Assembly (NCBI RefSeq): GCF_005116445.1
Contig: NZ_SWBQ01000009.1
Coordinates: 1 to 48,685 of the forward strand
Source: Pedobacter frigoris
GTDB taxonomy: Bacteria > Bacteroidota > Bacteroidia > Sphingobacteriales > Sphingobacteriaceae
DNA: 48,685 bases
Reading direction: 5' to 3'
The notes beneath the pieces were generated by a model that ran no database searches, had not been told where the DNA came from, and saw nothing but the letters and a program-made list of their open reading frames with translations. A program made the translations under genes and the position numbers. Position 1 is the stretch's first letter. Each line of letters starts with the position of its first letter. This document shows, piece after piece, positions 17,273 through 24,593 of the stretch.

Positions 17273-18598
17273 ATGAATAATGAAGAACTGCGTGATAATA
17301 AACGTCGCGACTTTTTAAAAACTTCAGCTCTGGTAGCCGGAGGTGTTATGTTGAATGGAGTAGCCTTTGCAGCTGGCGGGCATTCTTCTGTTGACGATAC
17401 CATTAAAATCGCATTGATTGGATGTGGAGGCCGTGGAGCCGGTGCGGCAACACAGGCATTAAGCACCAAACAAAACATCAAGCTTGTTGCGATGGCTGAT
17501 GCATTCCAGGACAGACTGGATGAAACCTACAATTCACTGTCTGAGAAATTTAAAGACAAAGTTGATGTGCCTAAGGAACGCAGGTTCGTTGGTTTTGATG
17601 CTTATGCTAAAGCAATTGCTTTAGCTGATGTTGTTTTATTGGCAACTCCCCCGGGATTCAGACCAAGCCATTTTGAGGAAGCAATCAATAAAGGAAAGCA
17701 CGTATTTATGGAAAAACCTGTGGCAGTAGATTCACCGGGTATCCGTAAAGTATTGGCGACTGCCGAACTTGCTAAAAAGAAAAAATTAAATGTGGTGGTT
17801 GGACTGCAACGCAGATACCAAACCAATTACAGAGAAACGGTAAAACGCATTGAAGATGGCGCGATAGGCGACATCACTGGCGGACAGGTATACTGGAACA
17901 GTGGTGGTGTTTGGGTAAATAAACGTAAACCAGAACAAACTGAAATGGAATACCAAATGCGCAACTGGTATTACTTCAACTGGTTGTGTGGTGATCATAT
18001 CGTAGAACAGCATGTTCACAATATAGATATTGCCAATTGGGTGAAAAATGCCTATCCGGTTTCTGTTCAGGGTACGGGTAGCCGTGCATGGAGAACAGGA
18101 AAAGATTATGGCGAGATCTATGACAACCACGCGGTAGAATTAACCTACGCGGATGGTGCAGTAGTATACAGTCAGTGTCGTCACTTTGAAGGAATTTCAA
18201 ACAGGGTAGATGAGACTTTTCAGGGTACTAAAGGTAGGGTTTTCCTTTCGGCAGGTAACCAGGGTAAACTTTGGGACCACAAAGGAAATCAGATCTATAA
18301 CTACTCCTCTAAAAATAACCCTAATCCGTACCAGACAGAGCATGATGAACTCTTTGAGGCAATTGCGAAGGGTGAGTATAAATTCTGGGATGCAGAGCGT
18401 GGCGCTAAAAGCTGTCTAACTTCTATCATAGGCCGTTATGCGACATATTCAGGTCGTACGATTAAATGGGATGATGCTTTAAATGCTGATAACAACCTGA
18501 TGCCTGATCGTTTAGCATGGGATGCAAATCCGAAGATCATGCCTGATGCGAATGGACTATATCCGATACCAACACCTGGACAAACTAAAGTGATCTAG
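17273..18598 (+). CDS. Tat-exported Gfo/Idh/MocA family oxidoreductase
   Basis: The 441 residues start with a twin-arginine signal (NKRRDFLKTSALVAGG, Arg11-Arg12). They continue into a Rossmann NAD(P)-binding domain with GCGGRGAG (50-57) and the family motif EKPVAVDSPG. The C-terminal alpha/beta domain contains GDHIVEQHVHNIDIANW, which carries the His/Asp of the sugar site. Family members oxidise or epimerise sugars through 3-keto or related intermediates. Tat export implies a folded, cofactor-loaded periplasmic enzyme. It lies between the SUMF1-like and apbE genes (12 bases before apbE), clearly one operon. Substrate unknown. Confidence 0.92.
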   Translation: MNNEELRDNKRRDFLKTSALVAGGVMLNGVAFAAGGHSSVDDTIKIALIGCGGRGAGAATQALSTKQNIKLVAMADAFQDRLDETYNSLSEKFKDKVDVPKERRFVGFDAYAKAIALADVVLLATPPGFRPSHFEEAINKGKHVFMEKPVAVDSPGIRKVLATAELAKKKKLNVVVGLQRRYQTNYRETVKRIEDGAIGDITGGQVYWNSGGVWVNKRKPEQTEMEYQMRNWYYFNWLCGDHIVEQHVHNIDIANWVKNAYPVSVQGTGSRAWRTGKDYGEIYDNHAVELTYADGAVVYSQCRHFEGISNRVDETFQGTKGRVFLSAGNQGKLWDHKGNQIYNYSSKNNPNPYQTEHDELFEAIAKGEYKFWDAERGAKSCLTSIIGRYATYSGRTIKWDDALNADNNLMPDRLAWDANPKIMPDANGLYPIPTPGQTKVI

Positions 18599-18610
18599 GT
18601 AAACCTGATC

Positions 18611-19621
18611 ATGTTTTCTGTAAACAAATCTATTTTATTGAGTATATCGCTGCTGATCTCCTCCTTTTTTGGGAAGGATGATCAGCGGCAATTTACCATT
18701 CAGGGATATGCACAGGGAACGGATTATACTGTAAAGTATTTCGCCCTGGACAGTATCATTACAAAAGGCGCTGTAGACAGCATCCTTTCAGTAATTGATT
18801 CCTCCATGTCCTTATACAAACCCTATTCCCGGATCTGCAAATTCAATGCTTCAAAAAATGGATTGGAACTGGATGCTCATTTTAAAAATGTGATGGCTAA
18901 ATCTTTCGAGATCAATAAAGCTACTTCGGGAAAATTTGATGTAACGGTAGCACCTTTAGTGCAGGCATGGGGCTTTGGAGCAAAGCCAATTCAGGAATTT
19001 CCAGATATTGCCGCAGTTAAGAACCTGTTGAAATCTACAGGTATGAAACATCTCCGTTTAAAGGGAAATTACCTTACCAAGAACAGTGAAACTGTTCAGG
19101 TAGATCTGAATGGAATTGCGCAGGGGTACAGTGTAGATGTTGTGGCAGATCATCTTTTGAAAAAAGGAATAAAAGCTTTTGTGGTGGAGATCGGAGGAGA
19201 GCTGCGCATGAAAGGCCCTAAGCCCGATGGCTCAGCCATGAGGATAGGCATAGAAGGCCCATCGCCGGTTGCGGGTGCTGAACCTGTAGTTCGGCATGTC
19301 ATCAGCATCAATAATGGTGCTATTACTACCTCAGGCAATTACAGGAAGTTTTTGCAGAAGGGATCTAAAAAAGTAACACATCTTATAGACCCAAAAACAG
19401 GATACCCTTTAAATAATGAGATGATCAGTGTGACGGTTTATGCTAAAGATGCCATTACTGCTGATGGATATGACAATGCTTTAATGGCAATGGATGTGAA
19501 GCAAGCCCTGGCTTTTGTGGAAAGGAAAAAAGATATGGAGGCTTATATCATTTACCATCGCAAGGATGGCAATGTGGCCGATACTTTGAGCAAAGGCTTT
19601 AGAAAGCTGATCACCGACTAA
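18611..19621 (+). CDS. apbE: FAD:protein FMN transferase (ApbE family)
   Basis: This 336-residue ApbE-family protein has a hydrophobic N-terminus that looks like a signal peptide, with no lipobox Cys. Conserved blocks are GYAQGTDYTVKYF, DSSMSLYKPYSRICKFN, GKFDVTVAPLVQAWGFG, VDLNGIAQGYSVD, VEIGGELRMKG, ITTSGNYRKF and THLIDPKTGYP, covering the FAD-binding and Mg-binding regions. ApbE attaches FMN covalently to Ser/Thr of exported proteins such as NqrC/RnfG-type domains. No such acceptor motif is evident in the other three operon products, so its target is either elsewhere or novel. It sits between the oxidoreductase (12 bases) and the TIM-barrel gene (6 bases). Confidence 0.92.
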   Translation: MFSVNKSILLSISLLISSFFGKDDQRQFTIQGYAQGTDYTVKYFALDSIITKGAVDSILSVIDSSMSLYKPYSRICKFNASKNGLELDAHFKNVMAKSFEINKATSGKFDVTVAPLVQAWGFGAKPIQEFPDIAAVKNLLKSTGMKHLRLKGNYLTKNSETVQVDLNGIAQGYSVDVVADHLLKKGIKAFVVEIGGELRMKGPKPDGSAMRIGIEGPSPVAGAEPVVRHVISINNGAITTSGNYRKFLQKGSKKVTHLIDPKTGYPLNNEMISVTVYAKDAITADGYDNALMAMDVKQALAFVERKKDMEAYIIYHRKDGNVADTLSKGFRKLITD

Positions 19622-19627
19622 ACCTAA

Positions 19628-20557
19628 ATGAACAGAACAGAATTTTTAAAAAATAGCTTATTTGGCGCCGGTGCTCTTGTCGCCGGATCTTCTATAAATA
19701 CCCTGGCTGCGGATCAGTCAAGCAGCTCTGCAGTTGCGGGTAAAACTTTTAACATGGATTATGCACCTCACGAGGGCATGTTTAAAAATTCAGGAGGTGC
19801 GACTTTCCTGGATCAGATCCAGTACATGTACGACCAGGGTTTTCGCTCTATTGAAGACAATGGATATTTAGGAAGATCTGTTGAAGATCAGACCAAAATA
19901 GGAAACCTGCTTGCCAAACTGGGCATGAGAATGGGTGTGTTTGTAGTAGATGGCGGAGATAACTGGAAAACCTCTCTGACTACCGGTAAAAAAGAGTTTA
20001 AAGATAAATTTGTGGAGACCTGCAAGCGCTCAGTGGAAGCTGCAAAAAGATGCAATGCAAAGTGGCTGACAGTAGTTCCGGGATTCTATGAACGCAAACT
20101 ACCTTATGGTAACCAGTTTGCTAATGTAATAGATGCCATGAGGGCAGGTGCTGAGATCTTCGAACCGCATGGTTTGGTGATGGTATTGGAAACCCTGAGT
20201 GATACGCCGGAATTGTTCCTGCAACAGACGCATGAGACTTATGCGGTATGTAAGGCTGTGAACAGCCCATCCTGCAAAATATTGTATGATATTTATCATA
20301 TGCAAAAGACAGAAGGACAACTTATCGTGAACATGGACAGGTGCTGGGATGAAATTGCCTATATACAGATTGGTGATAACCCGGGGAGAAAGGAACCTAC
20401 AACGGGAGAAATCAATTATAAGAACCTATTTAAGCATATTTATAATAAAGGGTATAAAGGTGTAATGGGCATGGAGCATGGAAATTCCAAATCAGGCAAA
20501 GAAGGTGAGCTGCGGGTGATTCAGGCTTATCGGGAAGTCGATAATTTTCTTTCTTAA
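19628..20557 (+). CDS. Exported hydroxypyruvate-isomerase-like TIM-barrel protein
   Basis: The 309 residues have an N-terminal export signal (NRTEFLKNSLFGAGALVAGS), Tat-like in layout but lacking the second Arg, so possibly a degenerate Tat or a Sec signal. The mature part resembles hydroxypyruvate isomerase/xylose isomerase-like barrels: SIEDNGYLGRS, WLTVVPGFYERKLPYGNQ, VMVLETLSDTPELFL, KILYDIYHMQKTEGQ, YIQIGDNPGRKEPTTGEIN and GVMGMEHGNSK, with Glu/Asp/His metal ligands. As the last gene of the oxidoreductase/apbE operon it probably acts on the same sugar-derived substrate. Its stop overlaps the stop of the convergent radical SAM gene by 3 bases. Confidence 0.88.
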   Translation: MNRTEFLKNSLFGAGALVAGSSINTLAADQSSSSAVAGKTFNMDYAPHEGMFKNSGGATFLDQIQYMYDQGFRSIEDNGYLGRSVEDQTKIGNLLAKLGMRMGVFVVDGGDNWKTSLTTGKKEFKDKFVETCKRSVEAAKRCNAKWLTVVPGFYERKLPYGNQFANVIDAMRAGAEIFEPHGLVMVLETLSDTPELFLQQTHETYAVCKAVNSPSCKILYDIYHMQKTEGQLIVNMDRCWDEIAYIQIGDNPGRKEPTTGEINYKNLFKHIYNKGYKGVMGMEHGNSKSGKEGELRVIQAYREVDNFLS

Positions 20558-21627
20558 AACAAACTGAGCTGCGGTTTAGGTACTTTAAATAGGCTTGAAT
20601 CCAGCTCTATTCTTTTTTCGTTCAGTCCGTTGAGCCGGCAATGAAGTTTAAAATTATCCTTGATCAGCTGCGCAATATTGCCATCGCCCCTCATGCGATC
20701 TCCGAACCTGCTGTCGTTTACATTGCCGCCGTGACAGGATTGGATCATGTGCCAGACCTTTTCGATCCTATCAGGATAGTTTTTTCGAAGCCAGTCTTCA
20801 AATATTCCGCCAATGGCCCCATTGAGTCTTATTATGGTGTATCCTGCGGATATGGCTCCGCAATTGGCAATTGTTTTTAAGATTACAGGTATTTCATGAT
20901 CACTGAGACCCGGTACGAGCGGAGCTACCATAACACCCATAGGAATGCCGGCTTTGCTCAGTTCTTCTACGATCTTCAGGCGCTGTTTGGCAGTTGTGGT
21001 TCTGGGTTCCATTTTCTGCCGCAATTTTTCATTCAGACTATTGATAGAAACGTATACCATACACAAATTTAGTTTGGCCATTTCCTGTAAGAAGTCAATG
21101 TCGCGAAGGATGAGCGCATTTTTTGTAATCATACCTATTGGCTGTTTGTACTCCAGTGCAATTTCGAGTAGCTGTCTTGTAATCCTGAATTTCCTTTCTG
21201 CAGGTTGATAACAATCGGTGTTTCCGGATAGCGATATAACGGAGGCATCCCAGCCCTTGCGCTCCAGGAATTTCTTAAACAACAACGGAGCATCCGTTTT
21301 CACAATGATCTTGCGTTCAAAATCCAATCCTGCGCTGAAGCCCCAATACTCATGAGCATTTCTGGCGTAGCAATAGGTGCAGCCATGTTCGCAGCCCTGG
21401 TATGGATTAAGCGAATAAGCCATGCCTACATCAGGGCTGTCGACTTTATTGACTATAGTCTTTGATTTTCCGAATATGAATGAGGTCTTTTGATCTTCTT
21501 CTTCCCAGTCGTCGATGCCCTCATCATGTTCCTTCGCATATTCATTTTTAGCGAAACGGTTGTGGGGATTAAACTGGGCGCCTCTTCCTTTGAAGTAATT
21601 GTCTGGGGTCTTGCTATCTAATATCAT
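20554..21627 (-). CDS. PA0069-type radical SAM protein (SplB-like)
   Basis: The 357-residue protein has the N-terminal KGRGAQFNPHNRF segment typical of the PA0069 family. The radical SAM cluster motif C-x3-C-x2-C occurs within NPYQGCEHGCTYCYARN (Cys79, Cys83, Cys86). Later core motifs are SLSGNTDCYQPAE, ITKNALILRD, VYVSINSLNE and MVAPLVPGLSDHEI. The family is related to spore photoproduct lyase but its reaction is undetermined, and spore formation is not expected in this organism. It ends tail-to-tail with the TIM-barrel gene. Two palindromes surround its start codon (21618-21654). Confidence 0.9.
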   Translation of the reverse strand: MILDSKTPDNYFKGRGAQFNPHNRFAKNEYAKEHDEGIDDWEEEDQKTSFIFGKSKTIVNKVDSPDVGMAYSLNPYQGCEHGCTYCYARNAHEYWGFSAGLDFERKIIVKTDAPLLFKKFLERKGWDASVISLSGNTDCYQPAERKFRITRQLLEIALEYKQPIGMITKNALILRDIDFLQEMAKLNLCMVYVSINSLNEKLRQKMEPRTTTAKQRLKIVEELSKAGIPMGVMVAPLVPGLSDHEIPVILKTIANCGAISAGYTIIRLNGAIGGIFEDWLRKNYPDRIEKVWHMIQSCHGGNVNDSRFGDRMRGDGNIAQLIKDNFKLHCRLNGLNEKRIELDSSLFKVPKPQLSLF

Positions 21628-21654
21628 TAGTTAAAAATACTAATAATATTAGTA
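21618..21654. promoter_or_regulatory. Two tandem CTAAT-N3-ATTAG palindromes at the radical SAM start
   Basis: CTAAT-ATC-ATTAG (21618-21630) covers the ATG of the minus-strand radical SAM gene, and TACTAAT-AAT-ATTAGTA (21638-21654) lies just upstream. Centres are 22 bases apart, about two helical turns, as for cooperative repressor binding. The binding protein is unknown. Confidence 0.5.
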
Positions 21655-21721
21655 ATTTGGAATTATTCTTATAAAAAATGAAGCTTTCTTTATATCGATT
21701 ATAAGATACTGTAATCATTGA

Positions 21722-21793
21722 ATGAAAAGAATAATTTTTATGTTGCTCTTTTTATGTATTTTCATATTGTCTAAGGACTCAACGCTATTGTGA
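21722..21793 (+). CDS. Possible 23-residue hydrophobic leader peptide ahead of the AraC regulator
   Basis: ATG at 21722 opens a 23-codon frame ending in TGA at 21791-21793, directly abutting the next ATG at 21794. The peptide begins MKRIIFMLLFLCIFILS, a single membrane-like segment with a positive start. Direct stop/start juxtaposition would couple translation of the regulator to it. Length and AT-richness make a chance frame quite possible. Confidence 0.3.
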   Translation: MKRIIFMLLFLCIFILSKDSTLL

Positions 21794-22612
21794 ATGACTA
21801 AAAGTGATGCCTCTATCCATGTATTTGCTCCACATCAGGCATTGCAGGACTATGTACAGAATTACAGCTACTTTTGCCTTGGCGCAGGTGAAACCCAAAT
21901 GCCCGCTTTGGATATGTACCCTGTAGAGTATACGCAGCTTTCATTTGTTTTGGATGAATACCACCAATTTCGTGAATCCGGGACAGAAAGGGTTGATGGT
22001 TATCGGCTTTGCTTTGTAGGGCTGCTTGATCAGGGCAGATGTTTTGACCTTTTTCCTAAAAAAGCAGTTCAGATATTGTTTAAGCCTTACGGTGCTTTTA
22101 AACTTTTTGGGATCCCACAAAGGTATTTTTGCAACCAGGGAACGGATGTGCACCTTTTGTTTCCTGAAACGGCCAGTTTAACAGAGCAGCTCCTGGAGGT
22201 TGCAAATTCGCCTGCCGAGGCCATTTCCTTATTGGAGGCCTGGCTTTTGAGACGCTTAACTTTGACTGCAAAAACCGATGTTAGTGGTGTCGCTTTTGCC
22301 TGCGCACAAATTCAGAAAGACCGTGGATTGGTTCGGATTGAGGAGCTTTGTAGAAAAGTAGGCATGTCAACCACTACCCTGGGAGAGCAATTTCGGGAAA
22401 AGGTAGGCTTTTCTCCCAAAGCTTTCAGCCGGATTGTTCGTTTCAATAATATTAATAATTTCATCAGTCAGAATCATTTTGTCAATTGGCAGGAACTGGT
22501 TTATACCTTTGGTTTCTTTGATCAGAATCATTTCATCAAAGAATTCAAACGCTTTTATGGCTGTACGCCCTCTGAGTGGCACTCCCGCCAGAATCAGCAC
22601 CATCAATTTTAA
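21794..22612 (+). CDS. DUF6597/AraC family transcriptional regulator
   Basis: The 272 residues comprise an N-terminal sensor-like domain of the DUF6597 kind. Its markers are FAPHQALQDYVQNYSYF, a QLSFVLDEY strand, FVGLLDQGR, the VQILFKPYGAFKLFGIP segment and a helical SLTEQLLEVANSPAEAISLLEAW region. A C-terminal AraC HTH pair follows (RIEELCRKVGMSTTTLGEQF and a second helix pair ending FKRFYGCTPSEWHSR). Ligand and targets are unknown. It points toward the large surface operon 144 bases downstream, which makes regulation of that operon a testable guess, not an observation. Confidence 0.88.
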   Translation: MTKSDASIHVFAPHQALQDYVQNYSYFCLGAGETQMPALDMYPVEYTQLSFVLDEYHQFRESGTERVDGYRLCFVGLLDQGRCFDLFPKKAVQILFKPYGAFKLFGIPQRYFCNQGTDVHLLFPETASLTEQLLEVANSPAEAISLLEAWLLRRLTLTAKTDVSGVAFACAQIQKDRGLVRIEELCRKVGMSTTTLGEQFREKVGFSPKAFSRIVRFNNINNFISQNHFVNWQELVYTFGFFDQNHFIKEFKRFYGCTPSEWHSRQNQHHQF

Positions 22613-22710
22613 AATCCGTCGATTTTTACTATGCATGAGTAGTGCAGTCCACTACCTTCATTCCGAAGTTTTTATCCGTTAATGGATCAGATGAATACGT
22701 TCGTTGATCA

Positions 22711-22738
22711 TTGTTAAAGTATGATGACTTTATCTTGA
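22711..22738 (+). promoter_or_regulatory. Candidate promoter of the surface-protein operon
   Basis: TATCTTGA (22731-22738) matches TANNTTTG at seven of eight positions, with TTG at 22711-22713 after a 17-base spacer. The ATG follows at 22757. Imperfect, so weakly supported. Confidence 0.35.
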
Positions 22739-22756
22739 AAATCAAATCATATACCT

Positions 22757-24562
22757 ATGAAAAAACATTACTTAATGATCATGCTATTAACCCTTGGCAT
22801 TCTGTTCAGCTCTTGTTCGGAACAAGGATTAATTGGGCCTGAGGGACCTGCCGGACCTCAGGGAGCAACGGGTGCTGCGGGACCAGTGGGCGCTGCCGGT
22901 AAAGACGGCAGTATCATGTATAGCGGAACAGGAAGTCCGTCTGTTGCTACCGGAAATGCCGGTGATTATTATCTGGATCGTACCACAGGTAATCTTTACG
23001 GCCCAAAAATCGCATCAGGCTGGGGTTCACCGATTACACTGATGGGAGTAAATGGAGCAAATGGAGCAAATGGCGCCAATGGAGCAAATGGAGCAAATGG
23101 AGCAAATGGCGCCAATGGAACGAACGGAACTAATGGTGCTAATGGAGCAAACGGAACCAATGGAAGCACAACCTTAAGCGGGTCTGGCGCACCGGCGGCG
23201 GGGTTAGGTGCAAACGGCGACTATTATCTGGATAAAACAAACTATCTGCTATATGGGCCAAAAACAGCTTCGGGTTGGGGCATAGCCATTTTGCTCAGAG
23301 GAGCTGATGGTGCACAAGGCCCTACGGGGGCGGCAGGAAAAGACGGAAGCATCATTTATAGCGGACCGGGTATACCTGTTTCAACGATAGGTATCAATGG
23401 AGATTATTATCTTGATAAAAATACAGGCAATCTATATGGGCCAAAAATAGCGACGGGATGGGGAACTCCTGTAGTGCTGAGAGGTACAAATGGGACTAAT
23501 GGCACGAATGGCACCAATGGTGCAAATGGAACCAACGGCACGAATGGAAGTACTATAGTGAATGGACTTGGTGCTCCCGACCTAAGTACAGGGGCGGTGG
23601 GTGACTACTATTTAGACAGAACGAGTTATTTGTTATATGGTCCCAAGTCTGTAGATGGATGGGGCTCTCCGATGATGTTGCGCGGTGCTGATGGTGCTCA
23701 AGGGCCTGTTGGTCCCGCAGGTGCTGATGGAACTGTGATTTACAGTGGTGATTATAATCCTGATCCCAATCTGGGTAAGGTTGGAGATTTCTACTTCGGC
23801 CGTATGGTAGTCATGATGTTTGGTCCTAAAACAGCATCCGGCTGGGGACCAGGAGTCTCTTTGAGGGGTGCAGATGGAACTAATGGAACCAATGGTAGCA
23901 ATGGAACCAGTGGGAAATCTATTTTAAATGGAGGAGGTTTGCCACAAAATACCTTTGGAAACGATGGAGATTTCTACATTGATCTTTCTACTTATATCAT
24001 GTATGGGCCTAAAGCCAGCGGTGTTTGGAACCTGCTTTCCGGAACTTCCCTGAAAGGTCAGAATGGAGCAGATGGCAATTCAAATGTAATTGCTTTGGAA
24101 ACAGCAGATGACAATACATTTACCTGGGTAGGGCAACCAATAACTACAGATTATTACCTGAGGAAAACCGGGGTAAGTGTAAATGATACTACCACCACGT
24201 TTACCATACCCGCCGCAAATTTAAATGCAGTGAAGCAGGGAATAGTGCTGGTATATATGCGCAGAAGTCTGGGTAGCGGCAGCTATAACTGGCAGCAACT
24301 GAACTATACGGATATCCCTACAGGATTTAGCATCGTATACAGGTATAACTTGAGGATTAATCCCACAAACGCAACGGTAAGGATTTATCATAACAATCCC
24401 GGTACAGCTTATATGCCGTTTCTGGTTGATAAGGTCAGGATTGTGATTGTCCCGCAAAGCTCTGTCGGTGTACTCAGTGTATCGGGACCCAACCGCGAGC
24501 CTATGCTTAGATCCTTGCAAAAGCTTAATGTTCAGGATAAGGATTTTATAACGATAAAGTAA
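22757..24562 (+). CDS. Collagen-like modular lipoprotein
   Basis: The 601 residues have a lipoprotein signal (LGILFSSC, Cys20). Alternation then begins between Gly-x-y collagen-like tracts (GPEGPAGPQG, NGANGTNG, GADGAQGP) and six copies of a module of about 45-50 residues with the core GDYYLD...LYGPK.ASGWG. Odd and even modules differ (TGNLYGPK against YLLYGPK), so the unit duplicated was probably a pair. A C-terminal beta-rich domain of about 160 residues follows (from about residue 445). Collagen-like lipoproteins of this kind are surface exposed; function unknown. Asn at position x is unusual for collagen. It is the first gene of a four-gene operon (31 bases to the next). Confidence 0.9.
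   Translation: MKKHYLMIMLLTLGILFSSCSEQGLIGPEGPAGPQGATGAAGPVGAAGKDGSIMYSGTGSPSVATGNAGDYYLDRTTGNLYGPKIASGWGSPITLMGVNGANGANGANGANGANGANGANGTNGTNGANGANGTNGSTTLSGSGAPAAGLGANGDYYLDKTNYLLYGPKTASGWGIAILLRGADGAQGPTGAAGKDGSIIYSGPGIPVSTIGINGDYYLDKNTGNLYGPKIATGWGTPVVLRGTNGTNGTNGTNGANGTNGTNGSTIVNGLGAPDLSTGAVGDYYLDRTSYLLYGPKSVDGWGSPMMLRGADGAQGPVGPAGADGTVIYSGDYNPDPNLGKVGDFYFGRMVVMMFGPKTASGWGPGVSLRGADGTNGTNGSNGTSGKSILNGGGLPQNTFGNDGDFYIDLSTYIMYGPKASGVWNLLSGTSLKGQNGADGNSNVIALETADDNTFTWVGQPITTDYYLRKTGVSVNDTTTTFTIPAANLNAVKQGIVLVYMRRSLGSGSYNWQQLNYTDIPTGFSIVYRYNLRINPTNATVRIYHNNPGTAYMPFLVDKVRIVIVPQSSVGVLSVSGPNREPMLRSLQKLNVQDKDFITIK
23051..23167 (+). repeat. 13 in-frame 9-bp units encoding Asn-Gly-(Ala/Thr) repeats
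   Basis: Thirteen tandem copies of AATGGAGCA-type units. The first seven are almost identical and include two runs ending in AATGGCGCC. All lie in frame within the collagen-like lipoprotein gene. Near-identity at DNA level makes the tract prone to slippage by multiples of three residues. Confidence 0.9.
23489..23551 (+). repeat. Seven 9-bp units encoding Asn-Gly-(Thr/Ala) repeats
   Basis: Second in-frame 9-bp tract of the same lipoprotein gene (AATGGCACC-type units), more diverged than the first at third codon positions, which suggests it is older. Confidence 0.85.
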
Positions 24563-24593
24563 TCCTTTATTTCATTTATTAAACCTGAAATTC

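Noticed and set aside
23051..23167. CRISPR-like or satellite interpretation of the 9-bp repeats
   Set aside because: No spacers; units are contiguous, in frame and encode collagen-like triplets.
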